Below are positions 54,308 through 63,013 of a DNA stretch of 64,000 nucleotides, piece after piece. The DNA comes from CAZAFC01 sp964484675 (GTDB taxonomy: Bacteria > Patescibacteriota > Saccharimonadia > Saccharimonadales > UBA4665). Both the position numbers and the translations under genes were made by a program. Position 1 is the stretch's first letter, and the number at the start of each line of letters is the position of its first letter. The notes beneath the pieces are model-generated. The model made no database searches and was not told where the DNA came from. It saw only the letters and a program-made list of their open reading frames with translations. The DNA lies in assembly GCA_964484675.1 (NCBI GenBank), contig CAZAFC010000005.1, positions 25,022 to 89,021 on the forward strand. Reading direction: 5' to 3'.

Positions 54308-54876
54308 CTCGCCGCTCACCCGCGCACAAAAACATCTATCGGCCGACGACCGTTACACATTTTGTGCTGAATTTCTAGACCACCTCTGTCAGAATCTGTA
54401 AAAAATCCTTGGCATTTGGACGAGCCTAGCGTATGCTTGCGCTGGCAAAAACAAACACGACAAAAAGACTAGACTAGCCCGCGCAGTCGTCAGAGACAAA
54501 TATTGTTTATTTTGCGAGGTGTCAGAGTATGCTTTTCACGCGAAAGGCCTGTTTGCATTGGAGTCATTTTCACGTGAATAGTACAGAATGCAGATAGATG
54601 ATTACCAGGAGCGCGAAGGGTCAAGCCATTGGAAGCTGGGACTTTAGTTTAATAGCATGTGGTAGTGGCAAAGTAGTAGCAAAAAGAGTCCCATGGCTCA
54701 TGGGGCGTGACATTTTGGCCTTGCCGACCGCCGCGAGGGTGACACCGCGCTGCCACGGCTCACCGAGAGCCAGGCGGCGTGGGCGTGTCATTACCTCGAG
54801 TAGCCAAACCGGCGCACCGGTGGTATGATAAAGCTATTATTGCATGCGGCGGCAACTCGCCACTGAAGGAACGTCT
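54308..54876 (+). other. Long valS leader with T-box-like structure
   Basis: 569 nt between tsaD and valS. Around 54643-54700 GGGACT and AGTCCC pair around an internal region, flanked by CCAT/ATGG. At 54734-54755 comes AGGGTGACACCGCG, which resembles the T-box antiterminator sequence AGGGTGGNACCGCG but has A at the position that should pair with the tRNA CCA end. It is followed by a 7-bp plus 5-bp hairpin (CGCTGCC...GGCGGCG enclosing GGCTC/GAGCC). A TATGAT box and a CGG-rich stretch occur just before valS. A tRNA-sensing leader is possible; another structured RNA is equally possible. Confidence 0.35.
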
Positions 54877-57444
54877 ATGAAATTGCCAAAAATGTATGAA
54901 CCGAATCAGTATGAAGCGGACATTTACGCGCTGTGGGAAAAATCGCAGGCATTTGTGCCGCGCGGAACAGGGGCGGGCTATAGCATCGTCATTCCGCCGC
55001 CAAATGCCAATGGCAACATTCACGTCGGCACGGCGTTTACGCTGGCACTCGAAGACATCGCGGCTCGGTATCACCGGCTGAAGGGCGAACGCGTGCTGCT
55101 CCTGCCCGGCGCGGATCACGCTGGCTTTGAGACGCAGGTTGTGTACGAGCGGCAACTCGCCAAAGAGGGGAAGAGCCGGTTCGATTTTTCCCGAGAAGAG
55201 TTATATGCCAATATCTGGGATTTTGTGGCCCAAAACCGCGAGATATTCGAGACACAAATTCGCCGCGTCGGCACCAGCGCCGATTGGTCTCGCTATACAT
55301 TTACGCTTGATCAGAAAATCGTCAAGCGCGCCTACGCCACGTTCAAAAAACTATGGGACGACGGGCTCGTTTACAGAGGCGAGCGACTGGTCAACTACTG
55401 CACATTTCACGGCACAGCATTTGCTGATATCGAGGTAGAATACAAAGAAGAGCAGGGGAGTTTGTGGCACATTCGCTATCCGCTGACCGACGGCAGTGGC
55501 GAGCTGACCGTGGCTACCACTCGGCCGGAGACGCTATTTGGCGATACGGCCGTAGCCGTTCACCCCGACGACAAGCGGCACGCAAAGTTTATCGGCAAAA
55601 CGGTGAAATTGCCGCTGACTCATCGCGAAATTCCGGTGATTGCCGATGAATTTGTGGAGATTGCCTTCGGTACGGGCGCTGTTAAAATTACACCGGCTCA
55701 TGATCCGAACGACTTTGAGGTCGGCAAGCGGCACGATTTGCCCATGCCGAGCGTTATCACTTTTGAAGGCACGCTGACAACCGATGTGCCGGAGCCATTT
55801 CGCGGCATGGAAGTTTCGGCCGCGCGCAAAGCCGTGGTGCAAGCACTCGAGAACCTGGACGCACTGGCCAAGACCGAGCAGTACACGCACAACGTCGGCC
55901 ATTGCTATAAGTGCGGGACAGTGATTCAGCCGCTACTGCGGGAGCAATGGTTCGTGGACATGCAGCCGCTAGCGCAGCCGGCCATCAAGGCGCTTGAGGC
56001 AGGGAAGATTGCGTTTTATCCGCTGGCCAAGCGCGATCAACTCGTGAACTACCTCAAGAATCTGCGCGATTGGAACATTTCTCGCCAAATCGCCTGGGGT
56101 ATCCCGATTCCGGCGTTCCAAAATGTCGACAACCCCGACGACTGGATTTTCGACGAGCGCGTTGACCAGGAAATCATTGAGGTGAGCGGCCAAACGTACC
56201 GGCGCGATCCCGACGTCTTCGACACGTGGTTCTCAAGCGGCTCATGGCCGTACGCCACACTAAACTTCGGCGCCGAGGACGACCAAGATTTCAGCGACTT
56301 CTATCCGCTCGGCCTCATGGAAACCGGCGCCGACATTCTCTACCCCTGGGTGAGCCGAATGTTGATGCTCGGTCTGTACAACACCGGCGAGATTCCCTTC
56401 AAAACGGTGTACTTGCACGGGCTAGTGCTGGACGAACACGGCCAAAAGATGAGCAAGAGCCGCGGCAATGTAATCAACCCGATCGACTTGATCGACGAGT
56501 ACGGCTCGGATGCAGTGCGCATGGGGTTGATCACTGGCCAAACTGCCGGCAACAATCAGCCACTCGGCGTGCCTAAGATTATCGGCGCGCGCAATTTCTG
56601 CAACAAACTTTGGAACATCGCGCGCTACATCGAAGACAAGCTCGGCGACCAAAAACATCAGCGCGCGGCCGAGCTGAAAACAATTGCCGACCACTGGATC
56701 ATGAGCCGGCTGCACGACTGCGCTGCCGAGATTGCGGCCGAGCTCGAGAAATATCGCTTCTCAGAGGCCTACGACCGGCTGTATCACTTTGTGTGGGATG
56801 ACTTTGCCGACTGGTATATTGAGGCGTCGAAGGCCAAGCCGAACACGTCCGTGCTGGCAGCCTGTCTTGAGGCGATTTTGGCCATCGCGCACCCGTTTGC
56901 GCCATTTCTTACGGAGACTATCTGGCAAACGCTTGCCTGGGCGCCCGACACGGTTCTGGCGGCCAGCAGTTGGCCCGTAATCGAGCGTGGTGACAAAAAA
57001 ATGGCGCGCGCATTTGAAGATGTGCAGGCCATCGCTACTGAGGCGCGCGAAATTCTGAAAAATGTCGGCGCCCGCGCCGAACTCTTGCATGCACGAGTGG
57101 CTGAAGTGGCCGATAATGCCGCGCTCATCAAGCAACTCTCGGGCGTCAGCGCCGTCCGCGAAGCCGAGGCAAACGCGCAAGGGCTCAAGCTGGCGGCGAC
57201 TTCGCACGATCTTTGGATTGGCATTGATGCCGCAACCGCCAAGAAATATCTCGCGCGGTTGGAAGAGAAGCAACTTGCCGAGCGGATTGGCATCGAGCGA
57301 CTTGAGGCGCGCTTGCACGACAAGCGTTATGTGGCCCATGCGCCCGAGCACGTTGTTGCGCAAACGCGTCAGCAGCTTGCGGAAGCACAGGCTCGGCTTG
57401 CGGTAATGGAGCACGAACGGCAGCGATTTTCCAGTGCTTCATAA
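54877..57444 (+). CDS. valS: Valyl-tRNA synthetase
   Basis: Class I synthetase, 855 aa. It has IPPPNANGNIHVG (HIGH region), GADHAGFETQ, an editing domain, WYI and RDWNISRQ motifs and KMSKSRGN, with a C-terminal anticodon domain and a coiled-coil arm. The HIGH box reads HVGT where HxGH is expected, so the second His is replaced. The start at 54877 has a GAAGGAA site; the longer frame is leader. The next gene, a Fur regulator, has its own -10 box. Confidence 0.95.
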   Translation: MKLPKMYEPNQYEADIYALWEKSQAFVPRGTGAGYSIVIPPPNANGNIHVGTAFTLALEDIAARYHRLKGERVLLLPGADHAGFETQVVYERQLAKEGKSRFDFSREELYANIWDFVAQNREIFETQIRRVGTSADWSRYTFTLDQKIVKRAYATFKKLWDDGLVYRGERLVNYCTFHGTAFADIEVEYKEEQGSLWHIRYPLTDGSGELTVATTRPETLFGDTAVAVHPDDKRHAKFIGKTVKLPLTHREIPVIADEFVEIAFGTGAVKITPAHDPNDFEVGKRHDLPMPSVITFEGTLTTDVPEPFRGMEVSAARKAVVQALENLDALAKTEQYTHNVGHCYKCGTVIQPLLREQWFVDMQPLAQPAIKALEAGKIAFYPLAKRDQLVNYLKNLRDWNISRQIAWGIPIPAFQNVDNPDDWIFDERVDQEIIEVSGQTYRRDPDVFDTWFSSGSWPYATLNFGAEDDQDFSDFYPLGLMETGADILYPWVSRMLMLGLYNTGEIPFKTVYLHGLVLDEHGQKMSKSRGNVINPIDLIDEYGSDAVRMGLITGQTAGNNQPLGVPKIIGARNFCNKLWNIARYIEDKLGDQKHQRAAELKTIADHWIMSRLHDCAAEIAAELEKYRFSEAYDRLYHFVWDDFADWYIEASKAKPNTSVLAACLEAILAIAHPFAPFLTETIWQTLAWAPDTVLAASSWPVIERGDKKMARAFEDVQAIATEAREILKNVGARAELLHARVAEVADNAALIKQLSGVSAVREAEANAQGLKLAATSHDLWIGIDAATAKKYLARLEEKQLAERIGIERLEARLHDKRYVAHAPEHVVAQTRQQLAEAQARLAVMEHERQRFSSAS

Positions 57445-57495
57445 GCAGGCGCCGGGCATTTTCGCGAATAAGTCGCAATTTGCTATACTGTAGGC

Positions 57496-57942
57496 ATGAC
57501 TTCCCTGAGCGATCGTTTTGCCGCTATGCTCCGCAGCCACGGCCAAAGCGTTACCAAAACGCGCTTGCATGTCTTTGAGCAGCTCGTCGGGCAGGAGCCG
57601 ATGAGCATGGCTGAGCTCGTGGCACGCTGCAAACGTACGGACCGCGCCAGTGTATACCGCTCGGCGGCGCTATTTGAGGAGCTTGGCATTCTGCAGCGGA
57701 TCCATCAGGGATGGAAGTACAGGCTGGAGCTTTCGGACGCCTTCGCTGCGCACCATCACCATCTGACATGCGTGATGTGCGGCGCCACCACGGCTATCAA
57801 CGAAGCTGAGCTCGAACTATTCATCGAGCGCCTGGCGCGCCAGCATCAGTTCGTGCCCAAAACACACCAAATTGAAGTGCAAGGCACCTGCGCAGCCTGC
57901 ACTCGCGCGCGCCCACTGCGGCCGCCTAGTCAAACTCAGTAG
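57496..57942 (+). CDS. Fur-family transcriptional regulator
   Basis: A 148-aa regulator: N-terminal winged helix (about 10-80) with RASVYRSAALFEELG, then a dimerisation domain with HHHHLTCVMCG and CAACTR forming the structural zinc site. Which metal it senses (Fe, Zn, Mn or peroxide) is not decided. TATACT (57484-57489) is exactly 6 nt before the ATG. Confidence 0.9.
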   Translation: MTSLSDRFAAMLRSHGQSVTKTRLHVFEQLVGQEPMSMAELVARCKRTDRASVYRSAALFEELGILQRIHQGWKYRLELSDAFAAHHHHLTCVMCGATTAINEAELELFIERLARQHQFVPKTHQIEVQGTCAACTRARPLRPPSQTQ

Positions 57943-57951
57943 ATGCGGGGA

Positions 57952-58800
57952 TTATTCGGCCAGTGCCTCGCGCACATGCTGCGCCGACACCGCCGGCTCA
58001 ATATCGTCGAACCACAGCACGCGCCAATCGAACTTCTCGGCAGCCATAAGATTCGTTCGCGAATCATCGACAAATAAAATTTCGTGTGGCGGGCAATTGG
58101 CTGCCTTGGTGGCTTGCTCAAAAATCGCCGCCTCAGGCTTAATTGCGCCGACCTGCGACGAGTCAACAATCACATCAAAATCAATAGCCGGCAGCAGCTT
58201 ATGCGCACGCAGCGCCTCAACAAATCCGGGCATAATGTTGCTCAGCAGCCCGACGCGATAGCGCGCCGCGGCCCAAGCCACAAGCTTGTGCATTTCGGGA
58301 ATCGGCTCAATGGCCTCAAGGTAATATTGCAGCCAGTCGAGCTTCGGCAGGCCAATGTGGCGAGCCAGCAGGCGATTGAACTCCTCGAGACTGATCTCGC
58401 CGCGACACGCCTGATCGTTGTAGTGCCAAAAAGCCGTCTCGATTGCGTCGGCCGCCGCGCCGGTTTCGCTGGCCAACTTCGTAAATGCACGATGATAAAA
58501 CCGCACCAAGCAGCCATTGATATCGAAATACACAAAGGTAATGCCGCTTTTGGAGCGAGCAGTGCGGCGAGCCGGCGCCAAGTCATGCGGCGCATCGGTG
58601 CCGAGCAATGCGTCCAGGCTGATATGCAGCGCATTCGCAATACTCTGAATCGTAAAAATAGACGGCGATTTGATCGCACCGCGCTCGATTTTGGTGAGCG
58701 TCGAATAGCTCAGCCCAGCCTCTTGGCACAACATCTGCTGTGTCAGCCCGGCCTCCAACCGCATGCGCTGCAGGCGTTGCCCCAACCCCTTTTCATCCAT
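57952..58800 (-). CDS. XRE-type HTH fused to a HAD-like domain
   Basis: A 282-aa protein. Residues 1-70 are an XRE/Cro helix-turn-helix (GLGQRLQRMRLEAGLTQQML...TLTKIERGA). Residues about 90-280 are a HAD fold with motif I reading FDINGCLV, motif III KPEAAIFEQA and motif IV FVDDSRTNL. The second Asp of motif I (DxD) is Asn, so phosphatase activity is doubtful and a ligand-sensing role is likely. The start at 58800 (MDEKGLGQ) lies 6 nt after TATGAT (58807-58812), so it is probably leaderless. Confidence 0.85.
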   Translation of the reverse strand: MDEKGLGQRLQRMRLEAGLTQQMLCQEAGLSYSTLTKIERGAIKSPSIFTIQSIANALHISLDALLGTDAPHDLAPARRTARSKSGITFVYFDINGCLVRFYHRAFTKLASETGAAADAIETAFWHYNDQACRGEISLEEFNRLLARHIGLPKLDWLQYYLEAIEPIPEMHKLVAWAAARYRVGLLSNIMPGFVEALRAHKLLPAIDFDVIVDSSQVGAIKPEAAIFEQATKAANCPPHEILFVDDSRTNLMAAEKFDWRVLWFDDIEPAVSAQHVREALAE

Positions 58801-58932
58801 AGCCATATCATATCAGCCGATCCTAGAATTACCAAGCGAACTGGCTCGATCCGGCCAGTTGCAGCCTGAACACACGTAGCGAACCCAAAGCAAAGGCCTT
58901 GCGCTTGCCTCGACTTCGCCTACAATAAGAGT

Positions 58933-60033
58933 ATGCATATTCTGAGACGATTTTTCCTGGGAGACGCGGCGCTCTCTGCCGGCGTTGGCCTCGTGCTGTT
59001 TTGCTTGGCGCTGAGCAGCTGGCTAACACTCCGCACGCCCCAAACGCTGGAAACAGCATTGGCCAGCACAAATAGTTACGCGCAGCTCGTGCCCGACGCT
59101 CTTGCGCAACATCCCACGACCAAGGTTGGAGGCGTACCGCTTGCCGACGCGCAGGTGCGGACGATTATCGCGCAGGCATTTCCGGCGCAAACCGTGCAAG
59201 CGGCCGTGACAACGTCGCTCAATAGCACCTATGCCTGGCTACAAGGCAAAACCGCGCAGCCGGATTTTCGCATCGACCTCACGCCCGAACGTGACCGCGT
59301 AGTGCAGGGAATTGTCGCGTATGTGAGCAACCGGTACGCAGCGCTGCCGGTTTGCTCGGCCAGCCAAGTCGCCATGCTCGGCACTGCGAACCTCGACGAC
59401 CCCTACGGACTGACGTGTCGCATGAGCAATCTGAGCGCAGGCCAAGTAGCTGCTCGCGTCGAACAATCGCTACTTGGTGGGAACGGCTTTCTAAAGAATC
59501 CAATACTGGTCAGCACCACGATCAAGGACAAAAATGACCAGCCGGTGTTCACATCCGCCAGGCAAAAGCGGCCGCCGCAGGCCTATGCCAATATTGGCCG
59601 CGGCATTGGCATACTGGGAGCGCTTGTTCTGCTGGCACTCGGTGGCGTCGTGCTCTTGCATCAAGGCGGCCGATGGCAAGGCGGGCGCCTCGCGGCAAGC
59701 ATCACCCTGAGCGCAGGCGCCATCTGCTTGTTCCTCGCTTGGGTACTGAGCCGCCTAATACACACCGCGACTACCAAAGCGACGCAAGATGCAACGCACA
59801 ATCATCAGCCGTTTGACCAGCTGATTGCCAAAGTCGGTGAACATGTCGCTGAGCATGCATTCGGCCAGCTAGCAGTCGTTAGCGGCATTGTAGTGCTGGC
59901 CGGAGCTGCCGGCCTTGCACTGTGCCTGTGGAAGCTGCATCCGCGCCACCCGAGCACACCAGCGCCTGAAGATCACCGCACTCTCGAGGCAAGCACAGAT
60001 TCAGATCAAAAAAATAAGAACGTCCCGGCGTAA
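58933..60033 (+). CDS. Hypothetical membrane protein
   Basis: A 366-aa protein with an N-terminal membrane segment (about 12-32), an outside domain of about 180 residues containing two cysteines (PVCSAS, GLTCRM) and three further membrane segments near 215-235, 245-268 and 315-337. The family is not recognised. TACAAT (58921-58926) is exactly 6 nt before the ATG, consistent with a leaderless start. Confidence 0.75.
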   Translation: MHILRRFFLGDAALSAGVGLVLFCLALSSWLTLRTPQTLETALASTNSYAQLVPDALAQHPTTKVGGVPLADAQVRTIIAQAFPAQTVQAAVTTSLNSTYAWLQGKTAQPDFRIDLTPERDRVVQGIVAYVSNRYAALPVCSASQVAMLGTANLDDPYGLTCRMSNLSAGQVAARVEQSLLGGNGFLKNPILVSTTIKDKNDQPVFTSARQKRPPQAYANIGRGIGILGALVLLALGGVVLLHQGGRWQGGRLAASITLSAGAICLFLAWVLSRLIHTATTKATQDATHNHQPFDQLIAKVGEHVAEHAFGQLAVVSGIVVLAGAAGLALCLWKLHPRHPSTPAPEDHRTLEASTDSDQKNKNVPA

Positions 60034-60048
60034 AAGCCAAGCGTTCTT
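60008..60048 (-). terminator. Terminator of tRNA-Ser(CGA)
   Basis: On the minus strand AAGAACG pairs with CGTTCTT around a GC-containing loop, followed by ATTTTTTT. It overlaps the 3' end of the plus-strand membrane-protein gene. Confidence 0.7.
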
Positions 60049-60049
60049 C

Positions 60050-60140
60050 TGGCGGAGAGGGAGGGATTCGAACCCTCGATGGAGTTGCCCCCATACCGCA
60101 TTTCGAGTGCGGCGCACTAGACCAACTATGCGACCTCTCC
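60050..60140 (-). tRNA. tRNA-Ser(CGA)
   Basis: Acceptor stem GGAGAGG/CCTCTCC, discriminator G and an encoded CCA. The anticodon loop is CTCGAAA, giving anticodon CGA (reads UCG). The long variable arm is typical of serine tRNAs. 91 nt including CCA. Confidence 0.95.
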
Positions 60141-60308
60141 AAAGTTTTATGCGCGAGCTGCCGCGCGCTGCCCCCATTGTAAACGGCCCCTGTTAGTCTG
60201 GCAAGCGCATAATCGAGCGCTCGCCATGGCAATTACCAGAGAAATGCCAGAAATCTACTGGCAACACCGCCCAAGATATGATAAAATTGCCTCTGTCGAT
60301 CACAATAC

Positions 60309-60385
60309 GCACCCGTAGCTCAGCTGGATAGAGCGTTGGCTTGCGGAGCCAAAGGTCGTAGGTTCAAATCCTGCCGGGTGTACCA
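60309..60385 (+). tRNA. tRNA-Arg(GCG)
   Basis: Acceptor GCACCCG/CGGGTGT, D-loop with the arginine identity A20 (GGATA), anticodon stem TTGGC/GCCAA and loop TTGCGGA giving anticodon GCG, T-stem GTAGG/CCTGC, discriminator A and CCA. Most bacteria use ACG (inosine) for this box, so GCG is unusual. 77 nt including CCA. A terminator follows at 60405. Confidence 0.92.
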
Positions 60386-60732
60386 AACGAAATCCATAGA
60401 CACATAGATGGCTGCATAAGCCATCTATTTTATTTTGTAAATTAGCGCTTGATTGATAGGCAGATTGGGCAGGTCAGGGTGCTGCGCGGCAGGATGGTTG
60501 CCAGCGAGTAGAAAAGGTTAGTCATGTGCGCGAAGTCGAAGGCAAAGCAACTCGTGAAGCGTTGCTGACGTTTCTAGCTCTCAACACCTTCGCGAAACCA
60601 ATGCTCCTCCAGCACTACCATACCGTTCGGCATGACAGTGCCGGACAAGACAACTACGCCATTGACTTGACCAAGTCGCACTAACATGCTAATGTTTATA
60701 TTAAGCACTTTTTACGACGTAAAACAAAAACC
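60386..60732. other. Gap between tRNA-Arg and the metallopeptidase-like gene
   Basis: It begins with the tRNA terminator (60405-60436). Otherwise I see only a possible GTG-started frame of 52 codons (60526-60684), whose product (REVEGKATREALLTFLALN) I do not recognise; it may be a gene remnant. A TTGACC (60667)-17-TAATGT (60690-60695) promoter for the next gene lies at the end. Confidence 0.45.
60405..60436 (+). terminator. tRNA-Arg terminator
   Basis: TAGATGGCT (60405-60413) pairs with 60419-60427, 9 bp, 5-nt loop, then TTTTATTTT. Confidence 0.85.
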
Positions 60733-62130
60733 ATGAACGAAACTGCACCATTCCTTTTGCCACCTCTTGAGCAACCACGCCAGCCATACAATTGGGAAAT
60801 GCCCGCTGGTTCAAAGCTTGAAACCGGAAGCTCACTATCGCCGGATATTGTGTCTCGGATGACCTTTTACGGTGAGGATGAGTCCGCCCCTGCGACAGGT
60901 GGAGACAATCCCATACCTGCGGCGCATGCACAGGAGTACACTTTTAGGTACGATCCGCGCGCATACGACACCTCAGTGAGAGTGTGGGATCGCGACTATG
61001 GGATGGAATTTGAGGAACAGGCCCCTCTCCAAGAGCTGCTCAACCACACCTCGGAATATTATGGGCTGAGTCCCAATTTGCGAGATATCGACCGGGCGCG
61101 AAGCGACATCGCTTATGAATACTGGAAGCAAATGCCAAATCGTGGATGGTGGTTTGAACTGCAATCACTTGAAGAAGATTTTCCGCGGATCCCATTTATC
61201 GAACAGTCGCCGACTGAGCAGTACATCGTTGGGCAAGAGGGAAGGGGCGTGCGTTTTTATAATTTCGCTGCGCCGATGGACCAAGAGCGGTTGGCTGACT
61301 GCCGCAAGTTCGTGGACATTCTCACGCAATATTTTGGCGATCGAACCTATGATTTTGTCACCGACGTTGTGATCACTGACTTCACTCAGTCAGCAAATAA
61401 ACCCCGAACGAATGGCGTCACCAGCAAGCATGGCCAGGTTATGTATATAAATGCAGCGTTGCTGGAGCCAGACAATCAGTCCGCGCATCACCACATTAAA
61501 GCCGCCGCCTTTTTAAAGACGCTGGTACATGAATCGGGGCACCTCATTCATGGGTTCGACACGCCGGCCCAAGAGCAATTACTCAAATTCGCAAAAACTG
61601 TCGGCTGGGATGTCGATGCCATGCTCAAAGAAGTACCCGATTGGCAATCTGAGTATGCGGATGTCGCTTCATATGGGCCACCAGATGAGGCATATGCCGT
61701 AACGCTACCCGGCGGGACGCAAAAGCACATGGACCGCGATGAAGCAGAAAAGCATGGTGTATGGACTTATGATGCCAATGGCAAGCGCGTTGGTCCCGAC
61801 TATTATCATGTGGGTTCGCCCAGTCTGTATGGCGCCACGCGTCCTCAAGAAACCTCAGCCGAGACAACAGCATACAGCCTGCTAGGAAACTTCGTCACGC
61901 AACGTATGCCCGAAACGCGCGATGCCTGGCTCGAGCATATGCAGCAGCGCGTGCTTTTGCCAGGTGAGACTCCGGAGGATCGGCCGCTGGCAACGCCACT
62001 TAACCGAGCACCCATCGAAGTCGATCATCGAGTAGGCAATGATATAGTCTATCCACGTACGAAGCTTCCAGAGAAAATCTATGTCAAACTTCGCCCTGAA
62101 GCGCCTGCGGTGGCCGCAAGCGCTCGATAG
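60733..62130 (+). CDS. Putative zinc metallopeptidase-like protein
   Basis: A 465-aa protein. A HExxH-like HESGHLIHGF (about 263-272) with upstream helical sequence and a later acidic region suggests a zinc protease fold, but there is no signal peptide and the third ligand is not certain. The N terminus is Pro-rich and polar; the C terminus is Pro/Ala-rich. A promoter with TTGACC-17-TAATGT lies upstream. I do not know the substrate. It could also be a zinc-binding structural protein. Confidence 0.65.
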   Translation: MNETAPFLLPPLEQPRQPYNWEMPAGSKLETGSSLSPDIVSRMTFYGEDESAPATGGDNPIPAAHAQEYTFRYDPRAYDTSVRVWDRDYGMEFEEQAPLQELLNHTSEYYGLSPNLRDIDRARSDIAYEYWKQMPNRGWWFELQSLEEDFPRIPFIEQSPTEQYIVGQEGRGVRFYNFAAPMDQERLADCRKFVDILTQYFGDRTYDFVTDVVITDFTQSANKPRTNGVTSKHGQVMYINAALLEPDNQSAHHHIKAAAFLKTLVHESGHLIHGFDTPAQEQLLKFAKTVGWDVDAMLKEVPDWQSEYADVASYGPPDEAYAVTLPGGTQKHMDRDEAEKHGVWTYDANGKRVGPDYYHVGSPSLYGATRPQETSAETTAYSLLGNFVTQRMPETRDAWLEHMQQRVLLPGETPEDRPLATPLNRAPIEVDHRVGNDIVYPRTKLPEKIYVKLRPEAPAVAASAR

Positions 62131-62302
62131 AGCCCGGGGAACATCACACGTTTTTGTCTCCTCGCTGTATCGCTATGAAATACTCCTGTGATATTGCGAG
62201 ACAGTCACTGTGCATGTCGTTTATATAACCAACGGACCATAAAAGAAAAAAACCGCTGTGAGTAGATTCACTTTGAGCTTTGAAAAGTTATGATACACTG
62301 TT

Positions 62303-62346
62303 AATTCTAGAAGTGCTGCTAAGATTCGTATGAATCATCTAGAATT
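62303..62346 (+). promoter_or_regulatory. 5' UTR hairpin of the RRM gene
   Basis: AATTCTAGA (62303-62311) pairs with 62338-62346 (9 bp), with an inner GATTC/GAATC hairpin. It lies near the start of a leader of about 120 nt, a layout often seen in cold-responsive RNA-binding genes. Confidence 0.55.
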
Positions 62347-62422
62347 TACATTAAAAGGACTGTTTAGGGAGCGGCTAGCTTGGGTTTCGTGCCAAGTTAC
62401 CCTTACAACTAGAGGAGAATGA

Positions 62423-62737
62423 ATGGCAACCAAGCTGTTTGTAGGGTCGCTTGCATATTCTGTTACTGATGACGAATTGCAAGACTTTTTCGCAAGCGCA
62501 GGAACCGTGGTTTCAGCAAAAGTGATTATGGACCGCGAAACCAACCGCTCAAAGGGCTTCGGCTTCGTAGAGATGAGCAATGACGATGAGGCGCAAGCCG
62601 CAATTCGTGATCTCAACCAAAAGGAACTGAACGGCCGCGCAATCATCGTGAATGAGGCTCGGCCGCAAGAACCACGTGAATCACGTGGCTTCGGTGGCGG
62701 TGGCTTCAACCGCGACGACCGCGGTAGTCGCTACTAA
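62423..62737 (+). CDS. RRM-type RNA-binding protein
   Basis: A 104-aa glycine-rich RNA-binding protein: RNP2 LFVGSL (about 5-10), RNP1 KGFGFVEM (about 44-51) and a short RGG-like tail (GFGGGGFNRDDRGSRY). Such proteins chaperone RNA, often in cold stress. The ATG has an AGAGGAGA ribosome site, and the leader of about 120 nt carries the hairpin at 62303-62346. A terminator follows directly. Confidence 0.95.
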   Translation: MATKLFVGSLAYSVTDDELQDFFASAGTVVSAKVIMDRETNRSKGFGFVEMSNDDEAQAAIRDLNQKELNGRAIIVNEARPQEPRESRGFGGGGFNRDDRGSRY

Positions 62738-62755
62738 GGCGTACCCGCTTTAGAG

Positions 62756-62790
62756 CAAAAAGGCTCTCGTTTATGACGAGGGCTTTTTTG
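62756..62790 (+). terminator. RRM gene terminator
   Basis: AAGGCTCTCGT pairs with ACGAGGGCTTTT (two G-U wobbles), with a 5-nt loop and a T-run. Confidence 0.8.
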
Positions 62791-63013
62791 TGTGTCTGTT
62801 ATATTTCAAGCTGATTGGCGGGCAGGGCCGCCTGAGCAGCTTTCTGCGGTCAAAAATCCCAAAAAATCTACCAGAAAAGCCAATACCAAAAATTGCTCAC
62901 TTCGGCGCCGCCAAAGTCATTCGTAGCTTTTGCCGAAGGTAAAATCAACCGAAAGCGCTTGCTCCACGTCGAAATTTTAGACTACCCCGGCAATCGCCTC
63001 GCCAAGCGCACTG
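62791..63013. other. Intergenic stretch, possible gene remnant
   Basis: A plus-strand open stretch without a start codon (about 62833-63023) reads like a coding fragment (KSFVAFAEGKINRKRLLHVE). It has no start and overlaps the stop of the next gene. A decayed gene is possible but unproven. Confidence 0.3.

Noticed and set aside
54308..54876. RNase P RNA, tmRNA or SRP RNA in the tsaD-valS gap
   Set aside because: None of the conserved core sequences (such as GAGGAAAGTCC or a tag-peptide frame) was seen on either strand.
60526..60684. A 52-codon GTG-started gene
   Set aside because: No ribosome site or -10 box at the right distance and no recognisable product.
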